Made by a program: the position numbers and the translations under genes. Below the pieces are notes generated by a model. That model did no database searches, was not told the origin of the DNA, and worked only from the letters and a program-made list of their open reading frames with translations. This document shows positions 57,001 to 64,000 of a stretch of DNA of 64,000 bases, piece by piece. The stretch is from Callorhinus ursinus (Eukaryota; Chordata; Mammalia; Carnivora; Otariidae): NCBI RefSeq assembly GCF_003265705.1, contig NW_020313168.1, positions 1,817,236 to 1,881,235 on the forward strand. The letters run 5' to 3'. Each line of letters begins with the position of its first letter. The first letter of the stretch is position 1.

Positions 57001-57765
57001 TGAGGGGAGGATGACTGGAGCACCTGATGACCACGTGCCGGCCACGGCTGGGCTGGCCACGGCCAGGAGGCCGTCCTACACCGCAGAGAGAAAACAAGGT
57101 CTCGAGGCACCTCTGTGCATCACAAGCTTTCAGGCAAAGGCAATGACCTTAGCTTCCATCTGAAGAGACTGGAATCAGAAGAGCAAGTTACACTCAGGAT
57201 AAACAAAAGGAAGGGGGTAATGAAGATAAAAAGAGGTATTGATAGAAAGGAATGTAAAAAGCAACAAAGAAATAGTAACGAAACCAAAAGCTGGTTCTTT
57301 AAGGTTTCCTTTAGCCAGAACGGTTGTGAGTGAGAGGAACCATAAATCACTGGTATTGCGAATGAAAGGGGACATTGCTACAGACCACACAGACCCTGAC
57401 AAGATCACAAGGGGAACGGCAGTCCTTACCTACTGTCCTGGTGCCCCGATACCGACCATTAAGTCAAAGCAGGACGGCGCCCCAACTGAAGCTACCCGTA
57501 AACAGAGGTCAGGGTGCACTGTGAAGAGCTTGTTGGAAGTCTCTAAACCGTGGTGTGGACCTGACTGCGCCTGGGGTTCCCCGCGTGAATATCCGTAACT
57601 AAGGCCAGGAACTCGGAGGCTTTGCCGGGAATGCCGTCACACATACCTTGTAGGCGATGCTGTTGAGCACCTTCATGGCCAAGTCAGATACATCTGGGTA
57701 GGGGTCTGCAGCCAGATGCAGTAAGACTCTCCAAATCTGAGTGTAAACACTGTTAAAGGAAACTC
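17963..57765 (-). CDS. RPTOR: RPTOR (Raptor), C-terminal 535 residues; 14 coding exons, 5' part outside window
   Basis: Raptor is the mTORC1 scaffold that recruits TOS-motif substrates (4E-BP, S6K) and binds Rag GTPases at the lysosome. Fourteen minus-strand exons join without a frame break and match human Raptor from Gly801 to Arg1335, with an identical implied total length. In order they encode the end of the helical armadillo-like region (801-840), a Ser/Thr/Pro-rich regulated linker (841-936) and a conserved segment with FCDWSARYFAQPVMK (937-973). Next come a charged helix (974-1009) and the C-terminal WD40 propeller (about 1010-1335), with blade ends such as FWDWEKGE, IRVWKNF, VRIWDTD, IRVYDRR and FFDPR. 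Known phosphosites S855, S859, S863 and S877 and acetylation site K1097 are present. T908, reported as a CILK1/ICK site, is Ala. The exon with AMPK site S792 lies to the right of the window or was not recognised. Confidence 0.97.
18032..19097 (-). other. RPTOR: RPTOR last two introns
   Basis: Introns 18032-18629 and 18760-19097 lie either side of the penultimate coding exon. They are GC-rich, with no recognisable repeat or RNA gene. Confidence 0.75.
18630..18759 (-). CDS. RPTOR: RPTOR coding exon, residues 1270-1313 (WD40)
   Basis: It encodes GSMNQFTAVYSGNGELISH, then IKYYDGFMGQRVGAISCLAF and HPHW. The acceptor is ATGTGCAG. The donor reads TGG|GTCTGT, with an uncommon C at +3; no better donor is close by and the frame requires this one. 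Confidence 0.96.
19098..19214 (-). CDS. RPTOR: RPTOR coding exon, residues 1231-1270 (WD40)
   Basis: It encodes VNGDVRFFDPRMPESVNVLQ, then IVKGLTALDIHPQANLIA. The blade end is FFDPR where human has IFDPR. The acceptor is CCCGGCAG and the donor GTAGGT. Cys1270 is split 2+1. Confidence 0.96.
19215..20120 (-). other. RPTOR: RPTOR intron with AT-rich, possibly conserved segment
   Basis: The half next to the exon at 20121 (19660-20110) is an AT-rich island in GC-rich surroundings. It has few CpGs and no recognisable transposon. It contains words such as GGGCAAATAAATATTCGCTG and GGTTAATTAGAGCCCAG. Confidence 0.6.
20121..20207 (-). CDS. RPTOR: RPTOR coding exon, residues 1202-1231 (WD40)
   Basis: It encodes RVMTYREHTAWVVKAYLQ, then KHPEGHIMSV. 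The human equivalent reads KASLQKRPDGHIVSV, so this short exon is among the less conserved parts. The acceptor is CCCACAG and the donor GTAATG. Confidence 0.95.
20208..23118 (-). other. RPTOR: RPTOR introns around the 21575-21702 exon
   Basis: Introns 20208-21574 and 21703-23118. A run of 15 G lies at 20239-20254 and an AT-rich, repeat-free patch at 22780-22960. Nothing else is recognised. Confidence 0.65.
21575..21702 (-). CDS. RPTOR: RPTOR coding exon, residues 1160-1202 (WD40)
   Basis: It encodes DIPTGADSCVTSLSCDSHRS, then LIVAGLGDGSIRVYDRRM and ALSE, with blade end IRVYD. It matches human closely. The acceptor is GCCCCAG and the donor GTAATC. Cys1202 is split 2+1. Confidence 0.97.
23119..23225 (-). 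CDS. RPTOR: RPTOR coding exon, residues 1124-1159 (WD40)
   Basis: It encodes AGMVVDWEQETGLLMSSG, then DVRIVRIWDTDREMKVQ, with a clear blade-closing RIWD. The acceptor is CTCTCCAG and the donor GTAACC, phase 0. It is separated from the previous exon by a 10.9 kb intron. Confidence 0.97.
24490..24765 (+). mobile_element. Old L1 3' end with A-rich tail
   Basis: The plus strand shows the typical L1M terminal pattern: ACTGAATTGAATGGTTAATT, then TTTACATTATGTGAAGTTTA, then CCTCAACAATAGTTCC and an A-rich tail (24726-24763). The 5' limit is uncertain. A second possible L1 3'UTR piece lies at about 23690-23800 (CCGTACCCACCACCCGGATC). Confidence 0.6.
27049..27303. repeat. Minisatellite, six units of about 43 bp
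   Basis: Units begin CCAGGGACCCTCGGCCAG and end with CATCCCCTCGGGG or GTCCCCTTGGGA; about six diverged copies. It is within an RPTOR intron and has no coding role. Confidence 0.85.
34100..34204 (-). CDS. RPTOR: RPTOR coding exon, residues 1089-1124 (WD40)
   Basis: It encodes DGAIRVWKNFADLEKNPEMV, then TAWQGLSDMLPTTR. K1097 (the acetylation site in human) follows W1096 and is conserved. The acceptor uses AAG (CCCCAAG) and the donor is GTGGGT. Gly1124 is split 1+2. Confidence 0.96.
34205..36052 (-). other. RPTOR: RPTOR intron
   Basis: A 1.85 kb GC-rich intron. A patch of short degenerate repeats of CAGGGCAGGCC type lies at 35240-35310. No gene or transposon is recognised. Confidence 0.65.
36053..36177 (-). 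CDS. RPTOR: RPTOR coding exon, residues 1047-1089 (WD40)
   Basis: It encodes FWDWEKGEKLDYFHNGNP, then RYTRVTAMEYLNGQDCSLLL and TAT. The acceptor uses AAG (CCCCGAAG) and the donor is GTGAGT. Asp1089 is split 1+2. Old L1 sequence begins about 20 bases beyond the acceptor. Confidence 0.96.
36195..37330 (+). mobile_element. Old L1 ORF2 end and 3'UTR, split by AT-rich segment
   Basis: At 36195-36480 the plus strand follows the ORF2 tail pattern (AGTACAAACAAAAGCCACAG, ACACCTGCCAGGGTGGCCAC, TTCCACTGCTGGGCGTAC). At 36930-37320 it continues as ATTCTGACACCTGCCACAAC, GGACGGAGTTTCAGCTTTAC and TTCTGGAGGCGGGTGGTGGT. The 36490-36900 part between is AT-rich and unidentified, perhaps a later insertion. The L1 begins about 20 bases from the acceptor of the RPTOR exon at 36053-36177. 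Confidence 0.7.
37628..37742 (-). CDS. RPTOR: RPTOR coding exon, residues 1009-1047 (WD40 start)
   Basis: It encodes IAKLDDQIFLNRNPGVPS, then VVKFHPFTPCVAVADKDSI, the first strands of the propeller. The acceptor is GGGCAG and the donor GTACGC. Cys1047 is split 2+1. A minisatellite lies about 140 bp beyond the acceptor. Confidence 0.96.
37889..38088. repeat. Minisatellite, four units of about 40-57 bp
   Basis: Units begin GGCTCCCTGACCACAGGATC, continue with a C-rich run and, in three of the four, CAGCTCCCAGCACGAGGG. The array lies in the RPTOR intron about 150-350 bp upstream, in transcript direction, of the exon at 37628-37742. Confidence 0.85.
38089..40625 (-). other. RPTOR: RPTOR intron, remaining part
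   Basis: The rest of the intron between exons 40626-40731 and 37628-37742. No repeat family, RNA gene or exon is recognised. A CTGGCG triplicated word lies near 38550. Confidence 0.6.
40626..40731 (-). CDS. RPTOR: RPTOR coding exon, residues 974-1009
   Basis: It encodes IPEEHDLESQIRKEREWRFL then RNTRVRQQARQLIQK, a charged helix leading into the propeller. The acceptor uses AAG (TTGTTGAAG), the donor is GTAAGC, and Gly1009 is split 1+2. Confidence 0.96.
40732..43843 (-). other. RPTOR: RPTOR intron, part
   Basis: Beginning of an 8.7 kb intron in plus coordinates. I see no identifiable gene or repeat before the SINE at 43860. Confidence 0.6.
43860..44063 (-). mobile_element. CAN-SINE (carnivoran tRNA-Lys-derived SINE)
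   Basis: On the plus strand it ends GGCTGAGCCACCCAGGCGCC, the reverse of the SINE head GGCGCCTGGGTGGCTCAG, which carries the tRNA-derived Pol III promoter. It also has ATCATGACCTGAGCCG and the CT-rich/AAAGATTT tail at its left end. Imperfect target-site copies flank it: GTATCTGGTTTCTTTC (43844-43859) and GTACCTGGTTTCCTTC (44064-44079). The two mismatches suggest a fairly old insertion. This family is restricted to Carnivora and is the main clue to the organism. Confidence 0.95.
44095..46340 (-). mobile_element. Long old L1 remnant, antisense (late to middle ORF2)
   Basis: The plus strand tracks the reverse complement of L1 ORF2 for over 2 kb. Landmarks in order are GATTATGAATAAAACCACTA, ATACCAGATGCAAGATTTTT, GCTTGTGCTTTTTGTGC, GACTCTGTATCCTGCAATCT, TTTGACTGGTCTTGGTATCA and GTGTAATGCTGCCCTCACAC. 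Stops and indels abound, so it is not functional. Confidence 0.8.
46440..46700 (-). mobile_element. Second old L1 ORF2 fragment, host of a U6 insertion
   Basis: The plus strand has GCTATTTTGGGCCTCCTGCA and then, after the interruption, CATCTGAATTTTAGTCTCAG and CTTGTCAGTTTCTGCACAAA, an ORF2 segment also found in the neighbouring L1. Removing 46544-46594 restores a continuous L1-like sequence. Confidence 0.75.
46544..46575 (-). pseudogene. Truncated U6 snRNA retropseudogene (first about 31 nt), tailless
   Basis: Read on the minus strand, this begins with one extra C and continues GTGCTCGCTTCGGCAGCAC then ATATACTAAAAT, identical to the 5' end of mammalian U6 snRNA. It is flanked by perfect 19 bp direct repeats TGGGCCTCCTGCATTTCCA at 46525-46543 and 46576-46594. 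There is no A-tail. U6 bases 32-36 (UGGAA) coincide with the end of the repeat. Confidence 0.85.
46701..49429 (-). other. RPTOR: RPTOR intron, part, with probable L1 scrap
   Basis: Mostly unidentified. About 48230-48600 vaguely follows an old antisense L1-type 3' region (TCCTAGTTTTCGCTATGGTA, AAATAACACACGG), but this is weakly supported. No gene is recognised. Confidence 0.5.
49430..49540 (-). CDS. RPTOR: RPTOR coding exon, residues 937-973
   Basis: It encodes TTDDADDAAGHRSFVSATTQ, then TGFCDWSARYFAQPVMK, a near-invariant segment of Raptor before the WD40 domain. The acceptor uses AAG (CCCTGAAG), the donor is GTAGCG, and both phases are 0. Confidence 0.96.
49541..51441 (-). other. RPTOR: RPTOR introns flanking exon 50784-50967
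   Basis: Introns 49541-50783 and 50968-51441. No recognisable repeat or RNA gene. Confidence 0.65.
50784..50967 (-). CDS. RPTOR: RPTOR coding exon, residues 875-936 (Ser/Pro-rich linker)
   Basis: It encodes GSPPTSSTSSSSLTNDVAKQ, then PVGRDLPAGRPGAPGPAG, YTPHSQQFPRTRKMFDKG and PDQ. S877 is conserved. Position 908 is Ala (RPGAP) where human has Thr (RPGTT). Its CpG-rich, low-complexity character fits a disordered linker. The acceptor is CGACAG and the donor GTACAC, phase 0. Confidence 0.95.
51442..51545 (-). CDS. RPTOR: RPTOR coding exon, residues 841-875 (phosphosite cluster)
   Basis: It encodes ATVNARPQRILTTSSLTQ, then SAPASPTNKG and IHIHQA. S855, S859 and S863 (mTOR/MAPK-regulated sites in human) are all conserved. 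The acceptor is CTTACAG and the donor GTAAGT. Gly875 is split 2+1. Confidence 0.95.
51546..57646 (-). other. RPTOR: RPTOR intron (6.1 kb)
   Basis: It contains alternating CA/GT runs (53717-53750, 56364-56412), a G run near 54390, a possible old element end at 55760-56010 and an AT-rich, repeat-free-looking tract at 56560-56980. The L1 piece at 57170 is listed separately. No exon is seen. Confidence 0.6.
57170..57430 (+). mobile_element. L1 ORF2 fragment (early reverse transcriptase region)
   Basis: The plus strand resembles the L1 ORF2 stretch encoding ...NETKSWFF... It has AACGAAACCAAAAGCTGGTT, GGTATTGATAGAAAGGAATG and GACATTGCTACAGACCACAC, with frameshifts. It is about 220 bp upstream, in plus coordinates, of the RPTOR exon at 57647. 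Confidence 0.65.
57647..57765 (-). CDS. RPTOR: RPTOR coding exon, residues 801-840
   Basis: The first RPTOR exon in the window encodes VSFNSVYTQIWRVLLHL through LNSIAYK, and its first two bases complete Gly801. The acceptor is TTTCCTAG and the donor GTATGT, end phase 0. It is the end of the armadillo-like helical region, directly after the S792-containing exon in the known gene. Confidence 0.95.
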
Positions 57766-60700
57766 CTAGGAAAGAGAAATGGGACGTTTTAGTAATAAAA
57801 TAGCTGCCCGTGTGTGCTTGGCTGGCTTCTGAAGACCTAGCTGCTGCCGGGAACAGACACTTTAAAGAGCTGGGGCTATGGGAGGCTTGTATTTTGTTGT
57901 CTGGTCAGGGGCCCAGAAATTCAGGAATCCCAGCTGGTAAATAGGCTTGATGACTTCATCTTCTGAGACTGGATCTTTCTAGAAGGAAAAGCGAGTTAGA
58001 AAAGGCTGGCCTTCCTTGAAACTCTGGCTGGCTAGACAGCACTACCTAGATCCTGAGGACCACTCGATTTCACGCCTAGGTTTCTAGGAGCCATCATGGC
58101 CTACGTGAGCTACGAGTGTTGGATAGGAGTCCCATGTACACCCTTCTCGCATTCAGGGCGTGCTCTGGGCTGTGACTCACTGAGTCTTGTCCACACACCA
58201 CACATGGTACTGTCCTGAGTTCCCAGGAAATCGCAAAGGGGGTATATGACGTGACCCAAGCCCTCCAGGTTCCCACCAGGCTACACAAGGTCCTGTCTGC
58301 AGAGCTGGATGCCACGGCAGATGAGACAGGATGTAAACCTGGACAGGGTGCGTCACAGACGTGAAGGAAGGAATGTCACTGAGGGCCTTCCCCGGGGGCG
58401 TTCAGCCCTATTTGACCCTCATGACCTCAGCCACTGGCACTATCCTGGGCATAACAGAGAGACGGTGAGGCCCAGGGTCCACAGGATGAAGGATTCAAAT
58501 GCGCCCCCGTCTGACATTCAGGCCAATGCCGCGTCTACAACATTACTGCCGTGGTGGCTCCAGGAAGATGATTCCTTCCGTCAGGAGCCAGGACAGCTTT
58601 ATGGAAGAGGAGTACAGGGGGCTTTGGAGGGGAAGCAGGACTGTTCTCCTGGCAAAGACTTTCTTAAAGGGAAGTCAGCAGAGCAAACAACGGACTGGCA
58701 TGGAGGTGACAGGAATGCACAGAGCTTTTGGAGAAGCAGCATGACCACGACCTGGGTGTGCAAGTCAGAGAACAGCGGGGCAGCTCAGAGACCAAGGGGA
58801 CAGGGCAGGTGGGGCCAGGTGCAGGCCTCTGGGAGGGGAGGCCGCGGAACGGGGTCTGCACAGGCAAGGAAGGGGAAGGGCAGCCCGGGGAGCGGCGGTG
58901 TGAGCTGGGGCCAGGAGCGGGGAGTGCAGTGTGGATGCCGCACCCTTGCTCACTGCTGAGGCGAAGCTGGGGGCCAGACACAGGGAGGGCCCTGCTCTCA
59001 GGGATGGCATGACGAGCTGGAGACAGCAGCATGTAACTGCATCCTTTTTATCTGGGGGAGCCGGATGGTTTGTTGACAAGTGCTTGTTCAGCCACAGAAA
59101 GCGATGAAGAGCACTACCTGAATCAGCCACGACCCCAGGTCATTGGGCTGTCCAGCTCCTAGCACAGCCCCTCTCGCGTGGGTGAGGGATGGAGAAGAGC
59201 ACCGAGGACGTCTGTCGGAGGATGGAGCGTCTCTTCATAAACACGGCTGTTCACACGGAACGGGCTGCACCCGACCATTCAAATCAAAGGCAGACTGGAC
59301 GAGGCGCAGGGTCAGGCTCCTTCGCTCACCTCAGCCCACAGCCTCTCCTCCGGAGGTGGAGGCGGCACCGCTTCACGCCCGCACAGCCGCACACTTGCTG
59401 CCGCAGGGATGGAGGAGGCCCTGTCTCTCTCGAGCTGGCCTTGCGGTGACTGTGCGGAAGGGTATGGCCGTGCTGCCTGGGACGGGAGGTGCCATCAGCA
59501 GCCTGCTCTGGAGCCCGCGTGTGTGCAGACGGCGGCTCATGTGGGCTTCGTGGCCCTGGGGGTCGGACAGCGTTCCCCTCCGGAGACCAGGGCTGGCTCC
59601 GTACGAATCTGGACTCTGGTCGGTGAGATATCTCGCTTGGAGGGACGCCTGTGTCAGGGTGAGTGACCCATGTGGAAATGTGCGCTGTTTCCCCTCACGC
59701 TTTAACTTAGAGACAGGACCAGATGAACACCTTCGACCCTGACTCCACGGCTGTAGGACAGCCATCCAGACTTATGACCAAAGTCTGAGGAACTCTGGGA
59801 GCATTTCCTAAAACCCACTTTTGCATTGTGGCAGAGTGCCTGCTGGCAGGAACTGCACCCTGCACGACGTAAGCACCGTTCCCACGAAGTTGTGGCCCCC
59901 ACGTCACCTGCACGAGGGCTGTGGGCTCATGGCCTACAGGGACCGGGCAGTCACTCTCAAGGAGGTAGTGCGCTCAGAAGGGAAAGGAGAACCAGCCCCC
60001 GCGTGGGGCGGGGGGGTCCTCTTCATCACCACTGACCCAGAGGCTCTGGGAAGGCCCCTCAATCTCATCACAGCCACTGTGTGAAAGTTTACCCCACCTC
60101 CATTAGTTTTGGGCTCAACTTCCCCGAAGCGTGGCCACCATGGGACAGACAGCGGCAAGGGGGCGCGCTGCAGATGACAGACCCCTGCCACACTGTCACA
60201 ACACCCGAGGCGGGGAGGGTGGGGATGCAGCACTAAGGTGCTTGTTACCCGTGTGCCAAACAAAGAGCAGCCACCGTCCAACCAGACCCTCGCTCAGCAG
60301 TGCCTCTGGCGTAAACGTGAGGAGGGGGTACAGGGCGTGGTGGCACCAGACCAGCGCCAGTAAAGGTGAGGCATGCCACGCACCGAGGAAGTGTGGGACA
60401 TGGTGGCCGTTACCATCCGTCCCGTCACAGAATTTTGATTTTTATTACTGTTGTGGCTTTTTGCAGAAGATTTTGACTTTGATATAACAGTTGTGAATCA
60501 ACAAAGAATGAAAAGGCTCTAATTTTTGCCAGGGTCTTTGGCCACAATGAATGGTGTATTTGCTGGTGAAAACATGAAACTGGCAGAGAGAAGTGGTCTG
60601 TGCATTTTACCCCGTCCCTCAGTCTGGCCGCCATGCCCTCGGCCGCCCTGCTCGTAAAGCTGCTGCCAACCCAACGCAAGGTTGTTTAGGAGTGCGGCGG

Positions 60701-63700
60701 CGGCTGGAGCCCCCCGGGGGGTGCCGCAGGATGCCTGAGTCAACCCTCTGGAGGCCAGGGAGGCTTCTAGGTTGTTAAATGCTCGGAAAGGGCGCCTGCG
60801 TCTGGCACTCACTCAACTCCTTCCTCATGAGCGTGGAGAACCTATTTCCACGTCTAGACCAAAAGTAATAAAAGATCATAACTAATGGCTTCACATTTAT
60901 TTTTCAGAGCAACGGCTACAACTTTCTAAACAGCATAAGATGTAGGAAAATTTGCTCGGCGCTCTGTGGCCAGCTCTGGATCTCAGAAGCCCCCGGGGCT
61001 GGCAGAGCAGCTCAGAGAAAGGAGAAGCTGGAGCTTGCCACTCATTCCCCAGGTCTCACGGGTCCCTGATGCTGATGCTCTAAGAGCTGACGTGGGCCAA
61101 GAGCCTCTACCCTGTCCAGCAACCGGCGCCCAAAGCCTGGGGCCGCTGCCCTCACCCCTCTCTGTATGAAACCCTGTCGCTGGGCTGCCGCTGGTGATGG
61201 AGCCCCTTCAGGAGCCCCCATCGCTTCGTCCTTCTGCCCACGGGAGGCATGAGCAGTCCTGGCCCCAGGGTCCTGAGGCTGGAGCATCGTCTAGACCGGG
61301 CAGCCACCCTGTGTGCATAATCCCGTCTGCCATGTTCCTCAGGGTCCCTACCAGACACACGTAATAATGGCCTTTAATCAGGCATTATGGCCATAAAAAT
61401 ATAACTGATGTTGTGGCGTCAGAAAACAACGCCATTCGCTCTCTCACCACTGTTCCCCGGCAGCGAGAAATCAAACTAATGGGCTGTAAAACCTTCCCTG
61501 GGATCGTGCGCAGCTCCTCTGGAGACAACCGCGCTCCCCTCCCCCTGGTTGATGGGGCCCTGCACTCTCCTGGCCCCTCTGCTCTTTGTGCTCAGAGCTC
61601 GCAGCTCTGGGGTCCCCAGGGCTGCTGGGGGCTCACAAAGGCCTCCTCTGTTAGGACTTCTCGAGGTCACAGGGAGGCAGAGCGAGAGAGAGGAGATGCT
61701 ACTTCCTGGCCGGTCATGATGCAACAGGGACAGATGGCCTCAACCTGAGCAGGGCCGCCAGGGGCCGATGGGAAGGTGGCTCTGCTTGCCAGGCCTCCTT
61801 CTCCAGTGGTGTGGGCAGTGCCCGTGGCTCCAACTCCATCCCTCTGCTCCTCTCTGTGCCCTGAGGGCACTGGCGCTAACCCCCAGGTTCTGAGCAGGAA
61901 CTTGGGCCCAGCTCTGGGCGCACAGCCAGGTGGGGGCAGGCTCCAGGCCGGTGAGAGCTTGACCCCTCACTCTCCCCCCCCCCCCCCAGCCCAGCTCCAG
62001 CTTGGAGACGTCACTATGGGAAGACACTCAGGTGGCATCAACGGTCACAGAACTTCGCAGGATGGGGTAGGGGTGTCTGCAGAAGAATGGGGGCAGGGGT
62101 GTGGTCGTCCCACACCTGGGCCAGGCCTCTGACCGCGGCCAGCAAGTGCTTTGGGGGTGAGAGTGCTCACGGCCACCGCAGTCTGCTCCCGAATCCCCAG
62201 AAGAGAAATGACCCCACCTCACTCCCTCCAGGCTGTGACTCACTCCTGTGAAGAAGCAGAGTGACCGTCCCTGCCCCCCAGGACCCGGGGCGTGGAGCAG
62301 GGTGACTGAAAGGCTGGGGTGGGAGGGTGGCCCGGGGGCAGGCAGGAGGGGTGCGTCATATGGGCCCCGCTGTCAGCACAGGCACGGGCTGTGTCTCCCC
62401 ACCCTTCCCACCCCTACCTCTGGGCACTCTGACGTGGTGAGGCTCAGAGCAGGAGGGGCCTGCGGGGCTGCCTGCAGCACAGGGGAGCAAGAAACGGCAG
62501 CTTCACCAAAACCTCGTAATAAAGATGGCGAGGTGCTATCACGGTGGGTCAGGGACCCTCCTCCTCCCTCCCCGCCATGGGAATGCAGAATGTCACCGGC
62601 AGTGAGGACCAGGCGCTGCTGGTTTGGAGAGGCCACGCAGTAAGGTCAGAGAGGCTGTCCGTGCCTCGCTCAGAGCCCAGCATCCAGCCCGAGGGAGGAG
62701 GACAGCAGTGGGTGCAGCGGGAGGGCTGATGATGAAGGTGAGGGCTGTTTGCAGGAACAAGGACTTGAGTCGGGAGCTGACAGCAAGTTCGGTTTTCACG
62801 GAGGCTTCTGTGCTTGGCTGCCATCGGATAAGCCTGGCAGTCTGTAGACACGTAGGCAAGATCTGAGGGGGGTCCTGGCATGCAGTGTGCTGAGACCGGT
62901 CCTAGGGTGCGGGGGCCCAGAGATGGGGAGGACCTACTGGGGGCCCACGAGGGAGTCAGGCCAGATGGCTGGTGAGCCAGAGACATGTGGGGTTCCAGAG
63001 GTGAGGGGCTACGGAGACTGGGTCCCGGCACAGCCCTACGGACATCAGGCTGGCACGCTTCAGGTGCTGGGGATCCAGGTGGGGTCAAGGGAAGCCCAGG
63101 TCCCTTCCGGGGAATTTGCTCCTGGACATGCGGAGAGCAGGCGAGACCACGGGGAGTGCCTGCAGCGACAGAGCAGGGAGGGGGCTGGGAGGGGAGCTGG
63201 AGGGCCTGGCATTTCGGGAAAAGGTGGGAATAAGTGGACATCCCTAGGTTGCCATGGTTTTGAAAACCTCTTTTGCAATATTCAGTGAGAGACTAGAGAG
63301 ACGGCCGTCCTTTGGTTGAAATGAAAGAAAAAACTGCCTTCAAGCGAGAGCTGCAGGCGACGGGGCTCAGTGGGTGACACATTCCGAGCGTGTGCGGTGG
63401 GTGGCAGCGCTATCTCATGGAATATGCATGAGGCAGCTCCGTCAACTCCAGCTCATTTTAGAACTTTTCCACTCAAGTTTTCAAAGATTTGAATGATACA
63501 CAGATAACACCCAGCTTTCTCCGGAGTCAGAAACTGTGAGCAAGAAGGTAGGGGTGATGGGGCTGCCAGCTCTCTGGAGGAAGACTGCAGGCAGGGCAGC
63601 GGCGGGAGGGGCTGCGCCGTGCGGCCTGGAGACGGACAGTACCTGCCTCTTCCCGGGCAGCTGCTGTGCTGTCGGCCTGACGTGGCCTCCGGTGACATTC

Positions 63701-64000
63701 TTCATCCTTGCACCGCCGAGACCCGCTTCCCCCGCCAGCACCCAGGACAAGGTGGTGTCCACTCATCAGAGGGCGGCGCTGTGTCCCAGGCGGGAGTCCC
63801 ACCTCAGGTGCATGGCACAACTCCACACGTGCCCTGTGACGCGGCCTGAATCTGCTGTTGCCTCGGCCAGCACACGCGGTCTTTAAACCCCAGAGAAGGC
63901 GACGTGCTGCAGACAACGGGGACCTTCTGATGAAAGCTCTCAGTGGTCCCTTGACGACACATGACTTCAATCCTTCTCGCACCAGTTCCATCTGACATGT
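57766..64000 (-). other. RPTOR: RPTOR intron continuing to the window edge
   Basis: The preceding RPTOR exon (known to carry the AMPK site S792) is not recognisable in these 6.2 kb, so it probably lies beyond the window. GC-rich sequence alternates with AT-rich patches (60880-60950, 61360-61420, 63400-63500). A C run lies at 61974-61987. No repeat family is firmly identified. Confidence 0.6.

Noticed and set aside
57766..64000. Search for the next upstream RPTOR exon (Ser792 region)
   Set aside because: No minus-strand frame resembling the expected Ser-rich sequence with proper splice sites was found; it is probably outside the window.

Overview
This is nuclear DNA from a placental mammal, almost certainly a carnivoran. 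The best evidence is one complete tRNA-Lys-derived CAN-SINE at 43860-44063, in minus orientation, with an imperfect target-site duplication. Ancient L1 fragments, a MaLR LTR and large GC-rich introns are also typical of mammals. There are no bacterial-type operons; nearly all long open frames here are chance frames in GC-rich DNA.

Two protein-coding genes lie head-to-tail on the minus strand. The left end (1 to about 4.6 kb) holds the 5' part of CHMP6 (ESCRT-III subunit, yeast Vps20). Six coding exons give residues 1-165 of about 201, starting in a CpG island at 3.9-4.6 kb. The last coding segment, with the C-terminal VPS4-binding motif, lies beyond base 1. From about 16.2 kb to the right edge lies the 3' part of RPTOR (Raptor, the mTORC1 scaffold). 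Fourteen coding exons join in frame to give exactly residues 801-1335 on the human scale: the linker with phosphosites S855/S859/S863/S877 and the whole C-terminal WD40 propeller. A 3'UTR of about 1.75 kb ends at an AATAAA at 16211-16216. The same order and orientation (RPTOR, then CHMP6) is known in human 17q25.3.

The 11.6 kb between the genes holds a MaLR LTR (7.98-8.37 kb), a GC-rich CCAAT-box segment that may be an unannotated promoter (9.06-9.52 kb), G-tract repeats and an old antisense L1 (11.6-12.7 kb). RPTOR introns carry several L1 fragments, the SINE, two minisatellites and a few AT-rich segments that may be conserved elements.

The two most unusual observations are these. (1) A minisatellite at 1-351 whose 33-38 bp unit is a copy of the exon 6/intron 6 boundary of CHMP6, so that about ten splice-donor-like sites stand in tandem, directly before the exon encoding the VPS4-binding tail. 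(2) A fragment of the 5' end of U6 snRNA inserted into an old L1 at 46.54 kb between perfect 19 bp direct repeats, without a poly(A) tail and with a five-base match that explains how reverse transcription could have been primed.

Gene calls rest on codon-by-codon reading of exons, splice phases and remembered human family sequences. Repeat names rest on recalled consensus sequences and are family-level only.
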